From Callipepla californica brunnescens (Eukaryota > Chordata > Aves > Galliformes > Odontophoridae), in assembly GCA_023055505.1 (NCBI GenBank), contig JALIRH010000007.1:13085773-13149772 (forward strand): a stretch of 64,000 nucleotides of DNA. The letters run 5' to 3'. Position 1 is the first letter of the stretch; each line of letters starts with the position of its first letter. Below, piece after piece: positions 37,137 to 47,290 of the stretch. Made by a program: the position numbers and the translations under genes. The notes below the pieces were generated by a model. The model was not told the DNA's origin. It searched no databases and saw nothing but the letters and a program-made list of their open reading frames with translations.

Positions 37137-38716
37137 TATATGTGTGCCACTTAACCCCACAGAGCTACTGTCAGTAGCCTCTCACCGGGCTGTGTCTGAC
37201 TCCTTCCACACCAGGTCCATATGCTTGTAAGCATCCTTTCCTGCCCCTGGCACACCGCCCGGGCGTGGCTGCTTTGCCTGCAAATGGATTTGTGGCCAGG
37301 CAGCATTAAACCTTCCGTGCCCATACTAATGCCTTTCCTTGTAGGTTTTCTGACAGCCCAAAGCCACCTTTTCCCAGTGCATGGATATTGTGGTCACACT
37401 GAACTGAAATTTCATTTGCTAGAGATCCCCAGTCATTGAAAGCAGGAGGGAATGTGGATTTTATTTGGATTAAAAAAAATCAGTTGCCTTTTAAGATTGT
37501 TATCTGTGAACAACATCAATAAAATAAATCTTCTACACCTTTTCTTGGCTCAATTTCTTCTCTACTTTGGGAATTTCTCACAGGGTGTGAGGCTGAGACC
37601 TTAGATGAGGTAGGGATCTTAATTCTGTCAGGAGGAATCTGACAGGAGATTTCTGAATCTTGAGTCTGTCACGTTCAAAGACAAAGCTTTATCACCATAT
37701 TAGTTCCTTCACCCTTTTGAGCTTTTGCAGTCCACAAAAGAGAGGATTGGGAAAGTAGGCTGTGCGCAGAATAAACCCAACAATGCTTAACAGCCCTCCT
37801 TTACCATGGCCAAGGACTGTGATTTCTGAACAGTTTTTAACTTCAAGGACCACTTTACATTAAAAAATAAAAATAAAAAAAATTGCTGATTATTGCAGTG
37901 CTGCTGCAGTGATTTCTATTTAGAAGAAAATAAAAAGCTGAATTAATTTTCGTTAATTACTCTCCCTATTTTTGTTTGTTCGCTCATGTTTCAAATAAGG
38001 TGCGTCAATTTTTTAGTGTAAAAGTATCTTTGCAAGTTTTCACAGACAGTATTTAAACCGTTAGGCATTGGCATGGGAGATAAATGACTTGGTACGTTAC
38101 TGTGTATGGTTGCCTTTGTATTCATTAAGACATTTCTTCATGTTGTTGTTTCATTAGGTTAGAATCTCTATGTTGTAAACTAACAGAACCCCCAATTATG
38201 TATATGCAGACAAAAAGATGGTGTTAATTTTCATGGAGAGGTTGGTTTCTGGAAAGTTAGCTGCATATGCTCAGAAAGAAAGTGCTTTCTGAAGCACGAG
38301 AATCTGAAATATACTGACATATACATGTTTTCTTCAGCTCTTTCTTTTCCACTGGGCTAGTGTGAGAAATGTAGTTCCAGGGAAAGGCTTTAAATCTTGC
38401 TATTTTTCTCTGTAAGAAAAATATCTCCACTCCACGAGCTGAGATTTCCCAAAGCACTTCTAGCTCAATTTAGCAAATGTATAATTTTTAGTAATTGTGG
38501 GAAGTTGTGGGCTCTTTCCCACGAGAAGCCCTGACTGCCCAAGATGTGAGAGGTGTGTCTCACTGGTACCTCAGCCTCAGTCCCAGGCAGCACACTTCCA
38601 ATGCTGAATTTTCAATTCAACAATGTGAGTGTTGCCCTCAAGTTTTCTAAACATTATGAAGCTTTGAGGGGAGGATAGGGCTTGGGTGAGAAGGTCAGAG
38701 ATTCTGAAATTAAGGG

Positions 38717-38757
38717 TTTTCTTTTTTTTTTTCTTTTTTTTTTTTCTTTTTTTTTTT
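38717..38757. repeat. Poly-T tract with C interruptions
   Basis: T runs of 4 to 12 separated by single C residues, about 41 bp. Gives a Lys-rich minus-strand frame (38577-38783) that is an artefact. Confidence 0.92.
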
Positions 38758-40764
38758 GAGAAATTATGTACAAGAGGCACCACTAGAAGGCAATTCAGAC
38801 CTCAAGAGCATCCCCTGGAGGTGCTTCTGTCACTCTTCTGTTTGCTGTAGACAGAGCCCAAGGTGATGAGACTCCTGTTTGAGTGTCTTGAGTAAGAGCT
38901 CAAAAGTGGGTAGGATTATTTCTCTCCTTTATGCCATTGCAAGTTCCCTATTTTGTCTTTGGTACAGCTTTCACAGGACGGTAGATTAATGCAATATTGA
39001 TGTTCTGAGGCAAGTTAAAAGGCCCGTAAGATTACTGCTCAATGCGAATTATTTCACCTCTTTGATACCTGCTTTGTCCTTAACTCTCTTAATGGCACTG
39101 TGTGCTTTCCTACCCCAGTGACATACAGTTGCATGTATTGTTAATTTTTTGCTTTGTAGCTTGCGTCTATATTACAGCTTGTGTGTCCCCAGAGTGGTAT
39201 CAGTTGCCTGAAATCCTGATTCCTCAGTGTTGTGTGGCTTGCATAAATGTCAGTTGGTCCAAGGGAGCAGTTTTAAAAGAAACAGAGCTGATCTGACATT
39301 CTTCAAAGGGAAGCCTAGGAGACTCATCTCTGCACCTGGGTTTGTTATATGCACTGAGCAACAGGAAGAGTGCTATGAATGCTGTCACTCGAGCAGTGAA
39401 GAGGGACAGGCAGCCATGTCAAAAATGACAACGTTTCTTTTACTAGTCTTGCAAAAGATGTCTGCAGTGATGTGACTGCAGATGACATCAAACAACATAA
39501 ATGGATGGTTTCTGCAGTAGATTGAAATTCATCCAGTTCCCTGTGTTCACTGTGATGACTTTCAATGCTAATTCTTAGTGAGTGAGGCATGAAATGTATG
39601 CATAGGCTATACACAGTTAGGATACTTCCAAGTTTTTTGAGGTACCTGTGATGTAAACATCTGTGCCTCTCGCTTTCATGAATTTTTTCCCTAGGTTTCA
39701 ATGATGCAGTTAAGGAGACTGAAAAAGGGGAGAACACGATTGCTGATCTAGTCCTTTTTATGAAAAGAATGAGTGCTTCATTGTCTGAACAAAGAGAAAC
39801 ATAAGCTAGAAGCACACTTTCATCTTCTCAAACACAGAAGGGATCAGCTGAATTGATGCAAATGAGGTGTTTTTGCAAGTGATCCCCAAAGCTCGCTGTA
39901 TACACTGAGCAGAACTGGGTATTATTTGAAATTTCACTTGGAAATCTAAATAATGTGAGATTGTGTAAGAGATGATAAAAGTTTTAGCTCAAATTTTACT
40001 GCATGAATTTAATGCTCTTTGAAGCTGAATCTAAATCCAGCCTTCAGCACACACTGTGTCCTGCAGCTGCAGCAGTGTTTGTGCTTCACTGTATTTTGAG
40101 AGGATGCTTCTCAGTCCCGACTCCAGATGACTCTCACTGTTCTTCTCAGGATTACCTGGAAGAAAAAGGCTGCTAAATGCAAAGGAAAAGGAAAGAAATG
40201 CCTCCTGGATGTATGTGGCAGGTCATTGGTATCTGGTGACAGGAAATACTCTCTGGGATCTACAGAATAACAGAACTGGGAGAAAAAACCTAATTGGCAG
40301 TACATCATTTCTGACCCATGCAAGGTAAGTGGAATTATGATGATATAAGTAAGGAAGGGATTTCTCATTCAGTATAAATTGATAGTAAGCTTTTATTTTT
40401 TACATCTTTTTCCTTTTTCATACATTGATGCCTCCTATCAGCATTCTTTGTTCACTCCTTTGCTAGATATTCTCTGCTTTTACAGTCAGCTATGAAGAAA
40501 AAGAGGCAAGTTTCTGTTATGACTGTTGGACCCTGTTCTAATGGCTTTTCACATAAAAGACATAAATATCTATGGGAGAAGGGGCTAGCACTGCCCCCTT
40601 ACCAAGAAGGCCACAGCAGTGTATGGCCTCCCCTCCTGACCCTCTCACCTTGAGCTCTCTCTTTGCACAACGGAATAGCTTTTACAGGATAGGATGAGGA
40701 TGTCTTCACTCCGGAATAGATTACTGAGTGGCTATTAAGAATGGGCAAAAAATTAATCTGTATG

Positions 40765-40830
40765 AAGAGAGAAGCAAACTCAGGACTCTCCCACGCTAGC
40801 TCTCCTACCTACCGAGCCGGCTGTCTCATG
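40765..40830 (-). repeat. Possible tRNA-derived SINE remnant or tRNA-like pseudogene
   Basis: On the minus strand the sequence reads GGCTCGGTAGGTAGGAGAGC, close to a pol III A box, followed after about 18 bases by a block CCTGAGTTTGCTTCTC that resembles a decayed B box. Order and spacing suit a tRNA head. A full cloverleaf cannot be drawn with confidence and there is no clear 3' tail. It may belong to an old amniote SINE-like family, which I cannot name. Confidence 0.38.
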
Positions 40831-43649
40831 AGCTTTAGTGGTTCCTGCTGTAATGATTTAAGAGCTTAGCACAGCAAGAAGCTTGCCCTATCCTTCCGGC
40901 AGAGACTGCAGAAATGATGATGTGTTGGCTCCTCACCTCCTTCATTATACTATTAGACCAGTGGCCATTAATTCTGATCCTGGTGTGTAAACAGGAGGCC
41001 CCAAAGAGCAAACACCCACTCGGTGTCCCCAGGGTGGGAGCAGGGAGGGTTGGTGGGGAGCACCTGGTGGACCTGCTCAGATCTGCAGAGCAGAGCAGGC
41101 TGCTGAGCAACCAGGTGACTCGGGCTCATCTGTTATCATACTCTCAGTCTGCTAGGAGAGACCTGACAAAACCTGGAGGATGGAGCATGGTAGGGAAGAG
41201 CAAGATGCTGCTGGTTTCTGGATCCTGTCTGGATGCAAATATATGAGGAGTGTTTAAAGCAAATACACCTGCAGATATAGAAGGAAGCAGTATTACGGTC
41301 ACCCAGACTGATCTAATCTAAATTTAGATATTCGCCCTGTAAATGCTGTTTACATATGAGTTAGTCATGCCAGACTCCCATTGATGAAAATGGGCCTTGC
41401 TGTGGTGTGGTTCATCAGACTGATGATTCCAGCATCTTAAAAGCTCTTTAAAATTTTACTATTTGTCTTCTCTGTGTTGGTATATTTATTGGTGATGTCT
41501 AATTATTGCTGTCTTCTGATAAAGCTGCTGTAATAACAGTGTCCTCCCATTTAAAAAATTAATTTCTCCAGATGTCTGTTTCATAAAAGAACCATAAGGA
41601 GAAAAAAGATTTAGAGTTTCTATTTTGTGAAATGCAAGGGAGTAAGAAAGGACAGTAGAGCTGAATTTAGATGGATCTATAGACTCCGTATATTTGTGAC
41701 CTGACACACTTGCCATTTGCTCATTATACCTCTTCAGCATTTAATAAAGCAGAATAAAAGCTTTTATTTTATTAAATATTAATTCATGTTTTAATATTTT
41801 TAGGGAAGGCTATAGGAAAAAACACTGATGGAGGAAGATAACTAAAGGGATAAGACTAAATGAGACACAATTTCCCTGGTTTCTAGAAAAAGCTCTCTTG
41901 GCTTTATGCTACCACTTTATCTAATTATATCTGATTTTTTTTTTTTCCAACAACAAAACACGAAGAGAAAGAAAAAGAGAAGAAAGCACAAACAGCTTGG
42001 CTCTTTGGGAAAAAAAAAGTGTCTCTGAAAGCAGTTTTTCCCCCTCTTTGTTTACTGGTGAAGGTGAAGCAGTAACTCAACATGCAGGTACAGACGTGAT
42101 AATTTACTTGTCAGTTATGTGGTGGAAAAATCACTCTTAATGATAATTGTTGTATTAGGGTATTTTTTTTTCCCTAGATCACGAAGACAGCTGACTATTC
42201 TTTTTCAACAGTGCACTCTACTGTTTTTAATTCCTGGCCCCTATAGTCTTACATGCATCTTTTTTCACCAGTCAGAGAGAGTTCTATTGTATGGCAAAAA
42301 AAGCTGTCTGTGGTCCTATGTCTGGTCTTCTCTACCCGTCTGGCAAATTTATCCACTCTTATTAAGGATTTGCATATAGAAAATATACCTGTGACTTGAT
42401 ATAACTCAGCTGTTGACAAAATCAACCCCTAGATTTAGATGCCCATTTCTTAAGTACAGTAGATCATAATCTTATGCACATCTATTGAACGTCTATGTAG
42501 AGTGCACGTAGGCAATTTAAGGTGTTTTAATCATTCAGATTGAAAGCAAAAAGAAGCTTGTTTTTAGGATAGGTTGACTTTGCTTGGTTTAAATGATTAA
42601 AAGAAAAAAAATTGTTTTTGTTTCTTTCTTTCTTTCCAGTTGATATGGAGATGGTGTGCAGCTGATATAAATGGGAAACATTCAGATTAATCTAAATCTT
42701 TTGAAGATCTTCACCTTGGAAAGGCAGCTGATGCAGGAGCAGTGGAATGATTTACAGAGTAGCCACCCCAGGTGAAAACAGAAAGAAATCTTTTGTGAAA
42801 TGAATGGGCATGCAGGCAAGAGCCATCATTGCCATAACTAATATTATCTGCAGATATTAAAATTATGCTTTCATTAGGAGAAGTATGTCCAATTACAATG
42901 AGGATGAATTTCCTTTCATTTCTAATTAAGCAAATAAACTAAAATAGAAAGGAGCATCCTGTCACATCTCAGTGCACATAGGAAGCAAGGCAAACAAGAC
43001 CCTGGCCTCGTGGCTTGGCTCCTTCTCATAACATTGACCAAAAAAGCATGTATCCATGAAAAGTTCAAGTCCCAAGCAAGCCCTCTTGTTAGAAGATATG
43101 AAAAGAACAAGACTTCATGCTAAGGGCCATTAACAAGGGAGCCACCCTTGTGGATAATTTGCCATGCACACACAGGTGCCCATCATTTCCATAACCTCCT
43201 ATATAGTTCTCAGTTGTTTTAACTGCTGATGTTCTGTCTAGCTTCTGGGATGCTCATTTATTTTCCAGGCCCCACCACCTGAGTGTACGTCTAGTTACAG
43301 TCCAACTACCTATCCACATCTATCTCACACAGCATGCAGAGCAACTGTTGTAGTGTATAGAGGAAAGCAGAGTGATTTCTGCCAGGAAATAATAAACAGA
43401 AGGAAAGGACATACTGCAGAGGAGAGACAAAATGAGAAATGAAGCAGGAGATCAGAGTGCCCTGCTTTTCCGGTGAACTGGACACAGAGATCTCGCCACT
43501 CTCCAAGGGGGTTTATCCCATTCCCAACTCCTACAGCAAAGGCTGCAACCTTAGAAATGCTTGTATTTCCCTAAAAGTAGGCAAGAAGCCTGATTTTTCA
43601 TGACTGTGGGGTTGTTTACTAGGTATAGGAGAGACATAGCTATTTCATT

Positions 43650-43905
43650 AAATCATAGAACCATGGAATTACGACAGTTGGAAAAGACCTTCAAGATCAC
43701 CACATACCACCAATATTTACCCACTAAACCATTGCTGTTAGTACAGCATGTTAAGTGCCTCCAGGGACGGTGACTCATCCACTCCCCTAAGCAGCCTGTT
43801 CCAGAGCCTGACCACTCTTTCAGAGAAGAAATTTTTCATATCATCCAACCTGAACCTCCCCTGGTACAACTTCAGCCATTTACTCTCTTGTTTAAACAGG
43901 AGCCT
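43650..43905 (-). mobile_element. CR1 LINE fragment, 3' end
   Basis: Starts with the inverted tail AAATCATAGAACCATGGAAT and TTGGAAAAGACCTTCAAGAT. Then come CCCACTAAACCATTG, GTGCCTCCAGGGACGGTG and AGCAGCCTGTTCCAGAGCC, ending near CATTTACTCTCTTG. Same subgroup as the copy at 29297, and 5'-truncated. Confidence 0.88.
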
Positions 43906-44958
43906 CTTGGTCCAAAATGAGTAGCTTGTTTGATCTTGTCCCAGGTAAGCATTCTTCCTCTTTTTTACAACACCCTTTTGTGGTCTCTGTAGGTCCTAAA
44001 ATCTACCTTACAAATAGTTTTATAACAAAAAGAATTACAGACAAATCAAGCTATCTTGATTAGTATGCTTCATATAGTTTTTGCTTTTCCACCAACAGAG
44101 GGAGTAAAATCTTCTTTCCCCTGTGGATCTTCTGGCCATAAGCCTGAGCTGTGTGAGGCCAGCAACTTTGCTGCGGGCTTTGAACGTGTAAGGGCAGGAG
44201 GTCACCTAGGTCCAGGATCGCAATCTTTAGAAAATTATGGTACAGTATTAGCTAGCACAGACTGTGTGATATTAAATCAGAACAACCAATGTATTTTGGT
44301 CTGAATGAATTTTGCAGCAATTATGACATGCGGATCAAAATTTTGCAATGTGCTGCACTCCCTTAAGGACAAGTGATGAGAACTGTTAATTGCATTATAT
44401 TATCTCATGGTAACTGTACCATTAATGCATGTCAGCACCATTCCTGACAGGGCTGGCTTGAGGGGTTTTCACTGCCGTAGGCAAACTGGAAAGGGTGTTC
44501 TACTCTTAGCCACATTTACTTCCACTGTAAACAGTCAAAACAGACAGTTGTATGTAGGTCCCAATTTTAAATTATATACCAGTGACTTTTTTAAGTAATT
44601 AGAGCTATATTAACCACCCCAACAGACAAAAAATGTTTTGAGAAGTCTTCATGAGAGTAATTACTTTCCTTCCTGATCTCTCCTAGACTATGAAGTGCTT
44701 CTGAGTTTGCACTGCTTAAGTGAATGCTGGGAAAATGTAAAAAGAGCAAGGTTGGAAACGTCACATATTTGTTGCCCAAGGCCATACTCTCTCTGTGGCA
44801 TCAAACCCTGTCTGACCTGCAGGGAAATTCCTAGATAAGTTAATACTGGATGTGTTAGTGCTCTCTCTCCCAAATTCTTCCTTTTTTTTCTTTTTTTTTT
44901 TTTTTTCATTTTGTATCTTTCATTACTCTCAAGTTACTATTTGGCCTTACCAAATTCT
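43906..44958. other. Unique sequence between CR1 copies
   Basis: No gene recognised. An 82-codon plus frame (44056-44304) has no family match. A poly-T tract lies at 44881-44906, about 50 bp left of the CR1 at 44959. Confidence 0.6.
44881..44906. repeat. Poly-T tract
   Basis: T runs with one C interruption, 26 bp. Yields a spurious Lys-rich minus-strand frame. Confidence 0.92.
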
Positions 44959-45348
44959 TAGAATCATGGACTCATAGAATTTCCTGAGCTGGAATGGACA
45001 TTTAAAGATCATCTAGTCCAGCTCCCCTTCAATGAACAGGAACATCAGCAGCTAGATCAGGTTGCTCAGAGCCCTGTCCAGCCTGATCTTGAATATCTTC
45101 AGGAACAGGACATCCATAACCTCTCTGGGCAACCTGTTCCATAGCCAAACAACCCTTATCATAAAAAACTTTTTCCTTATATCAGTCTAAATCTTCTCTT
45201 CTTTTAATTTGAAACCATTTCCCCTTGTTCTGTCATAACTTAACCTGCAAAGATCTGTCCCCTTCTGATAGTCCCCATCTAGATACTGAAAGGCCGCTAC
45301 TAAGTTTCCCTGGAGCCTTCTCTTCTCCAAGCTGAACAGCCTCAGATC

Positions 45349-45615
45349 TCACAACCTGTCCTCATAGGTGAGGTATTCTATCTCTTGGATCATTTCTGTG
45401 GCTTTGTTGAACCTCATGAGGTTCACCTGGTCCAAGTGTTCAAGCCAGTCTATGTCTCTCTGGATGGCAACCCATCCTTCAGGCATACTGACTGCACCCC
45501 ACAGCTTGGTGTCATCTGCAAACTCGTTGAGGGTGCACTTGATCATCCCACTGATGATGTCACTGATGGAGATATTAAACATCAGTGGTCCCAGCACTGA
45601 CTCCTGATGGACACC
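45349..45615 (-). pseudogene. CR1 ORF2 reverse transcriptase fragment (copy A, downstream part)
   Basis: The minus strand reads LGPLMFNISISDI and then NEFADDTKLWG, the conserved RT catalytic box FADD, at about 45511-45522. It continues with AIQRDIDWLEHL and VNLMRFNKA. In the ancestral element it followed directly on the segment at 47015-47270. The frame breaks downstream, so no enzyme can be made. Confidence 0.88.
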
Positions 45616-45708
45616 ATCATCCTTATAAAAAAATTGAGGGAGTGTGGAATAGATGAGTGGATAGCGATGTGAGTTGAGAACTGGCTGACTATCAGAGCTC
45701 AGAGGGCT

Positions 45709-45900
45709 GTGATTGGTGGTGCAGAGTCCAGTTGGAGGCCTGTACTTAGCAGTGTTCCTCAGGGGTTAGTTCTGGGTCTGGTCCTGTTCAACATCAATGG
45801 TCTTGATGAGGGGATGGAGTTCACCCTCAGCAAGTTTGCTGATGATACAGAGCTGGAAGGAATGGCTGACATGCCAGAAGGCTGTGCTGCCATTCAGTGA
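45709..45900 (+). pseudogene. CR1 ORF2 reverse transcriptase fragment (copy B)
   Basis: Plus-strand frame with [28 protein letters not shown] (RT box FADD at about 45835-45846) and PEGCAAIQ, ended by a TGA at 45898-45900 where an Arg codon is expected. The usual start of the RT domain is missing through 5' truncation. CR1 ORF2 would normally provide reverse transcription; this copy cannot. Confidence 0.88.
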
Positions 45901-46071
45901 GGCCTGGACAGGCTGGAGAGTTGGGTGGAAAGGAACCAGATGTAGTTTAACAAGAGCAAGTGTACATTCTTGCACCTAGGAAGGAATAACCACATGCACT
46001 GGTACAGGCTGGGGGATGACCTGCTGGAGAGGAGCTTTGAGGAGAGGGACCTGGGTGTCCTGGTGGGTGAC

Positions 46072-46310
46072 TGGATATCAGCAAGTACTTCTTTACGAAA
46101 AGGATTGTTAAGCACTGGAATAGGCTCTCCAGGGAGGTGGTTGAGTCACCATCCCTGGATGTGTTTAAAAACAGTTTGGATGAGGTGCTCAGGGTCGTGA
46201 TTTAGCGGAGGGTTGTTAGAGTTAGGGTGATATGGTTAGGTCATGATCAAACTCGATGATCTTTAAGGTCTTTTCCAACTTGAGTGATTCTATGATTCTA
46301 TTCTATTCTA
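46072..46310 (+). mobile_element. Innermost CR1 LINE tail (copy C), inserted in copy B
   Basis: A 239-bp plus-strand CR1 3' end: AAGCACTGGAATAGGCTCTCC, then TCGATGATCTTTAAGGTC and the tail GATTCTATGATTCTATTCTATTC. It lies between TGAC at 46068-46071 and TGAC at 46311-46314. Removing C and one TGAC rejoins copy B as GGTGGGTGACAGGTTGGCC, the expected CR1 sequence. Its tail repeat differs from that of copy B, so it comes from another subfamily. It is the youngest layer. Confidence 0.9.
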
Positions 46311-46329
46311 TGACAGGTTGGCCATGAGC

Positions 46330-46860
46330 TAGCAATGTGCCCTGGTAGCCAAGAAGGCCAATGGGATCCTGGGGTGCATTAAAAAGAGCCTGGTCAGCAG
46401 GTCAAGGAAGGTGATCCTCCCCCTCTACTCTGCCCTGATGAGGCCTCACCTAGACTATTGTGTTCAGTTCTGGGCTCCCAGGTACAAAAAAGACAGGGAT
46501 CTCCCTGAAAGAGTCCAGTGGAGGGCTACAAAGATGATAAAGGGCCTGGAACACCTCCTTTATGAGGAAAAGCTGAGGTACTTGGGTCTGTTCAGCCCTG
46601 AAAAAAGAAGACTCAGAGGGGATCTGGTGCATGTCTGTAAATATCTAAGAAGCAGGAGGCAAAGGGATGAAGCTGGACTCTTCTCAGCAGTATCAGTGTC
46701 AGTGTGTAGTGATAGCACAAGGGGAAATGGCCACAAAGTGATGCATAGGAATGTGTGAGGAAACTTCTTCACAGTGCAGGTGCACTGGCACAGGCTGCCC
46801 AGAGAGGTGGTGGAGTCTCCTTCTCTGGAGACGTTCAAGACCCACCTGGACACCTACCTA
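46330..46860 (+). pseudogene. CR1 ORF2 C-terminal region (copy B)
   Basis: After the inserted copy C the ORF2 frame resumes. A TAG at 46330-46332 replaces an expected Gln codon, then the frame is open to 46758 with [20 protein letters not shown] and [19 protein letters not shown] near 46756 stops it again, followed by the closing CR1 block with [12 protein letters not shown]. Retention of most of the C terminus with few stops indicates a fairly recent insertion. Confidence 0.85.
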
Positions 46861-47014
46861 TGCAACCTGGGCTAGGGAGCTGCTTTGGAAGGGGGGTTGT
46901 ACTGGATGATCTAGAGGTCCCTACAATTCTGTGATTCTGTGATTGTCTGATCACCGATCTCTATTAAGACACTGAGCTGTTGACCACCACTCTTCTGGTA
47001 TGATCTCATGACCA

Positions 47015-47270
47015 GTTCCTCACCTATTAGATGGTCCACCTTTCAAATCCATATATTTCCAATTTGGAGAGTAGGATTTTGTAGAGAGCCATGTCAAAGG
47101 CCTTATTGTCATCAAGGTAGATGACATCAGTGGCTCCTCCTTTGTCCATTGATGCAGTTACACCATCACAGAAGGCCACTAGGTTGGTCAGGCATGACTT
47201 TTTGTTGAAGAAGTCGTGGTGGTTATCCTGTATCACCTCCTTTTCTTCCACATGCCTTAATAGCTTCCAG
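47015..47270 (-). pseudogene. CR1 ORF2 reverse transcriptase fragment (copy A, upstream part)
   Basis: The minus strand encodes a recognisable CR1 reverse transcriptase segment with [15 protein letters not shown] and [14 protein letters not shown], the latter around RT motif A with its Asp-rich core. In active CR1 this part is YLDFSKAFD, so several residues differ. Stop codons follow the ERWTI end (47027). It is a dead fragment of the outer element and continues in sense direction at 45615. Confidence 0.85.
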
Positions 47271-47290
47271 GAGGAATAGAGTGTTCTGTG

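Larger units (their letters stand above)
34984..43649. other. Unique sequence with a GC-richer patch, no gene supported
   Basis: No supported gene in 8.7 kb. A GC-richer patch at about 36800-37420 holds two overlapping plus-strand frames, one with a signal-peptide-like start; see the findings. The longest frame in the window (156 codons, 39345-39815, minus) lies here and has no recognisable domain. Also present: a TA repeat (37113-37136), an interrupted poly-T tract (38717-38757) and a tRNA-like remnant (40765-40830). Confidence 0.55.
45616..46951 (+). mobile_element. Middle CR1 LINE (copy B), inserted in copy A
   Basis: A plus-strand CR1 of about 1.1 kb (excluding copy C) runs from ORF2 through the full 3' end, finishing in AATTCTGTGATTCTGTGATT. 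It sits in copy A in the opposite orientation, flanked by CACC on both sides (45612-45615 and 46952-46955), which I read as a 4-bp target duplication because removing B and one CACC restores a normal CR1 sequence in A. It is itself split by copy C at 46072-46310. Confidence 0.88.
44959..47290 (-). mobile_element. Outer CR1 LINE (copy A), split by a nested CR1
   Basis: Left part 44959-45615 holds the inverted tail (AGAATCATGGACTCATAGAAT), the 3' region and part of ORF2. Right part 46952-47290 holds the next ORF2 segment upstream. Read on the minus strand the two parts join as one continuous ORF2 region, broken only by copy B. Without B and its duplicated CACC, the element is about 990 bp. The 5' border near 47285-47290 is approximate; it starts inside the reverse transcriptase domain. 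It is the oldest layer of the nest. Confidence 0.9.

Noticed and set aside
36830..37177. 115-codon plus frame overlapping the signal-peptide-like frame
   Set aside because: Different phase over the same bases, no hydrophobic start, and it runs through the TA repeat. At most one of the two frames could be real.
38577..38783. Minus-strand Lys-rich frame
   Set aside because: Created by the interrupted poly-T tract.
39345..39815. Longest open frame in the window, 156 codons on the minus strand
   Set aside because: No recognisable domain or composition typical of a protein family. One frame of this length is not surprising in 128 kb of double-strand sequence.
45368..46115. Several short frames on both strands within the CR1 nest (for example 45368-45607, 45766-45975, 45894-46115)
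   Set aside because: Antisense or out-of-phase readings of CR1 ORF2.
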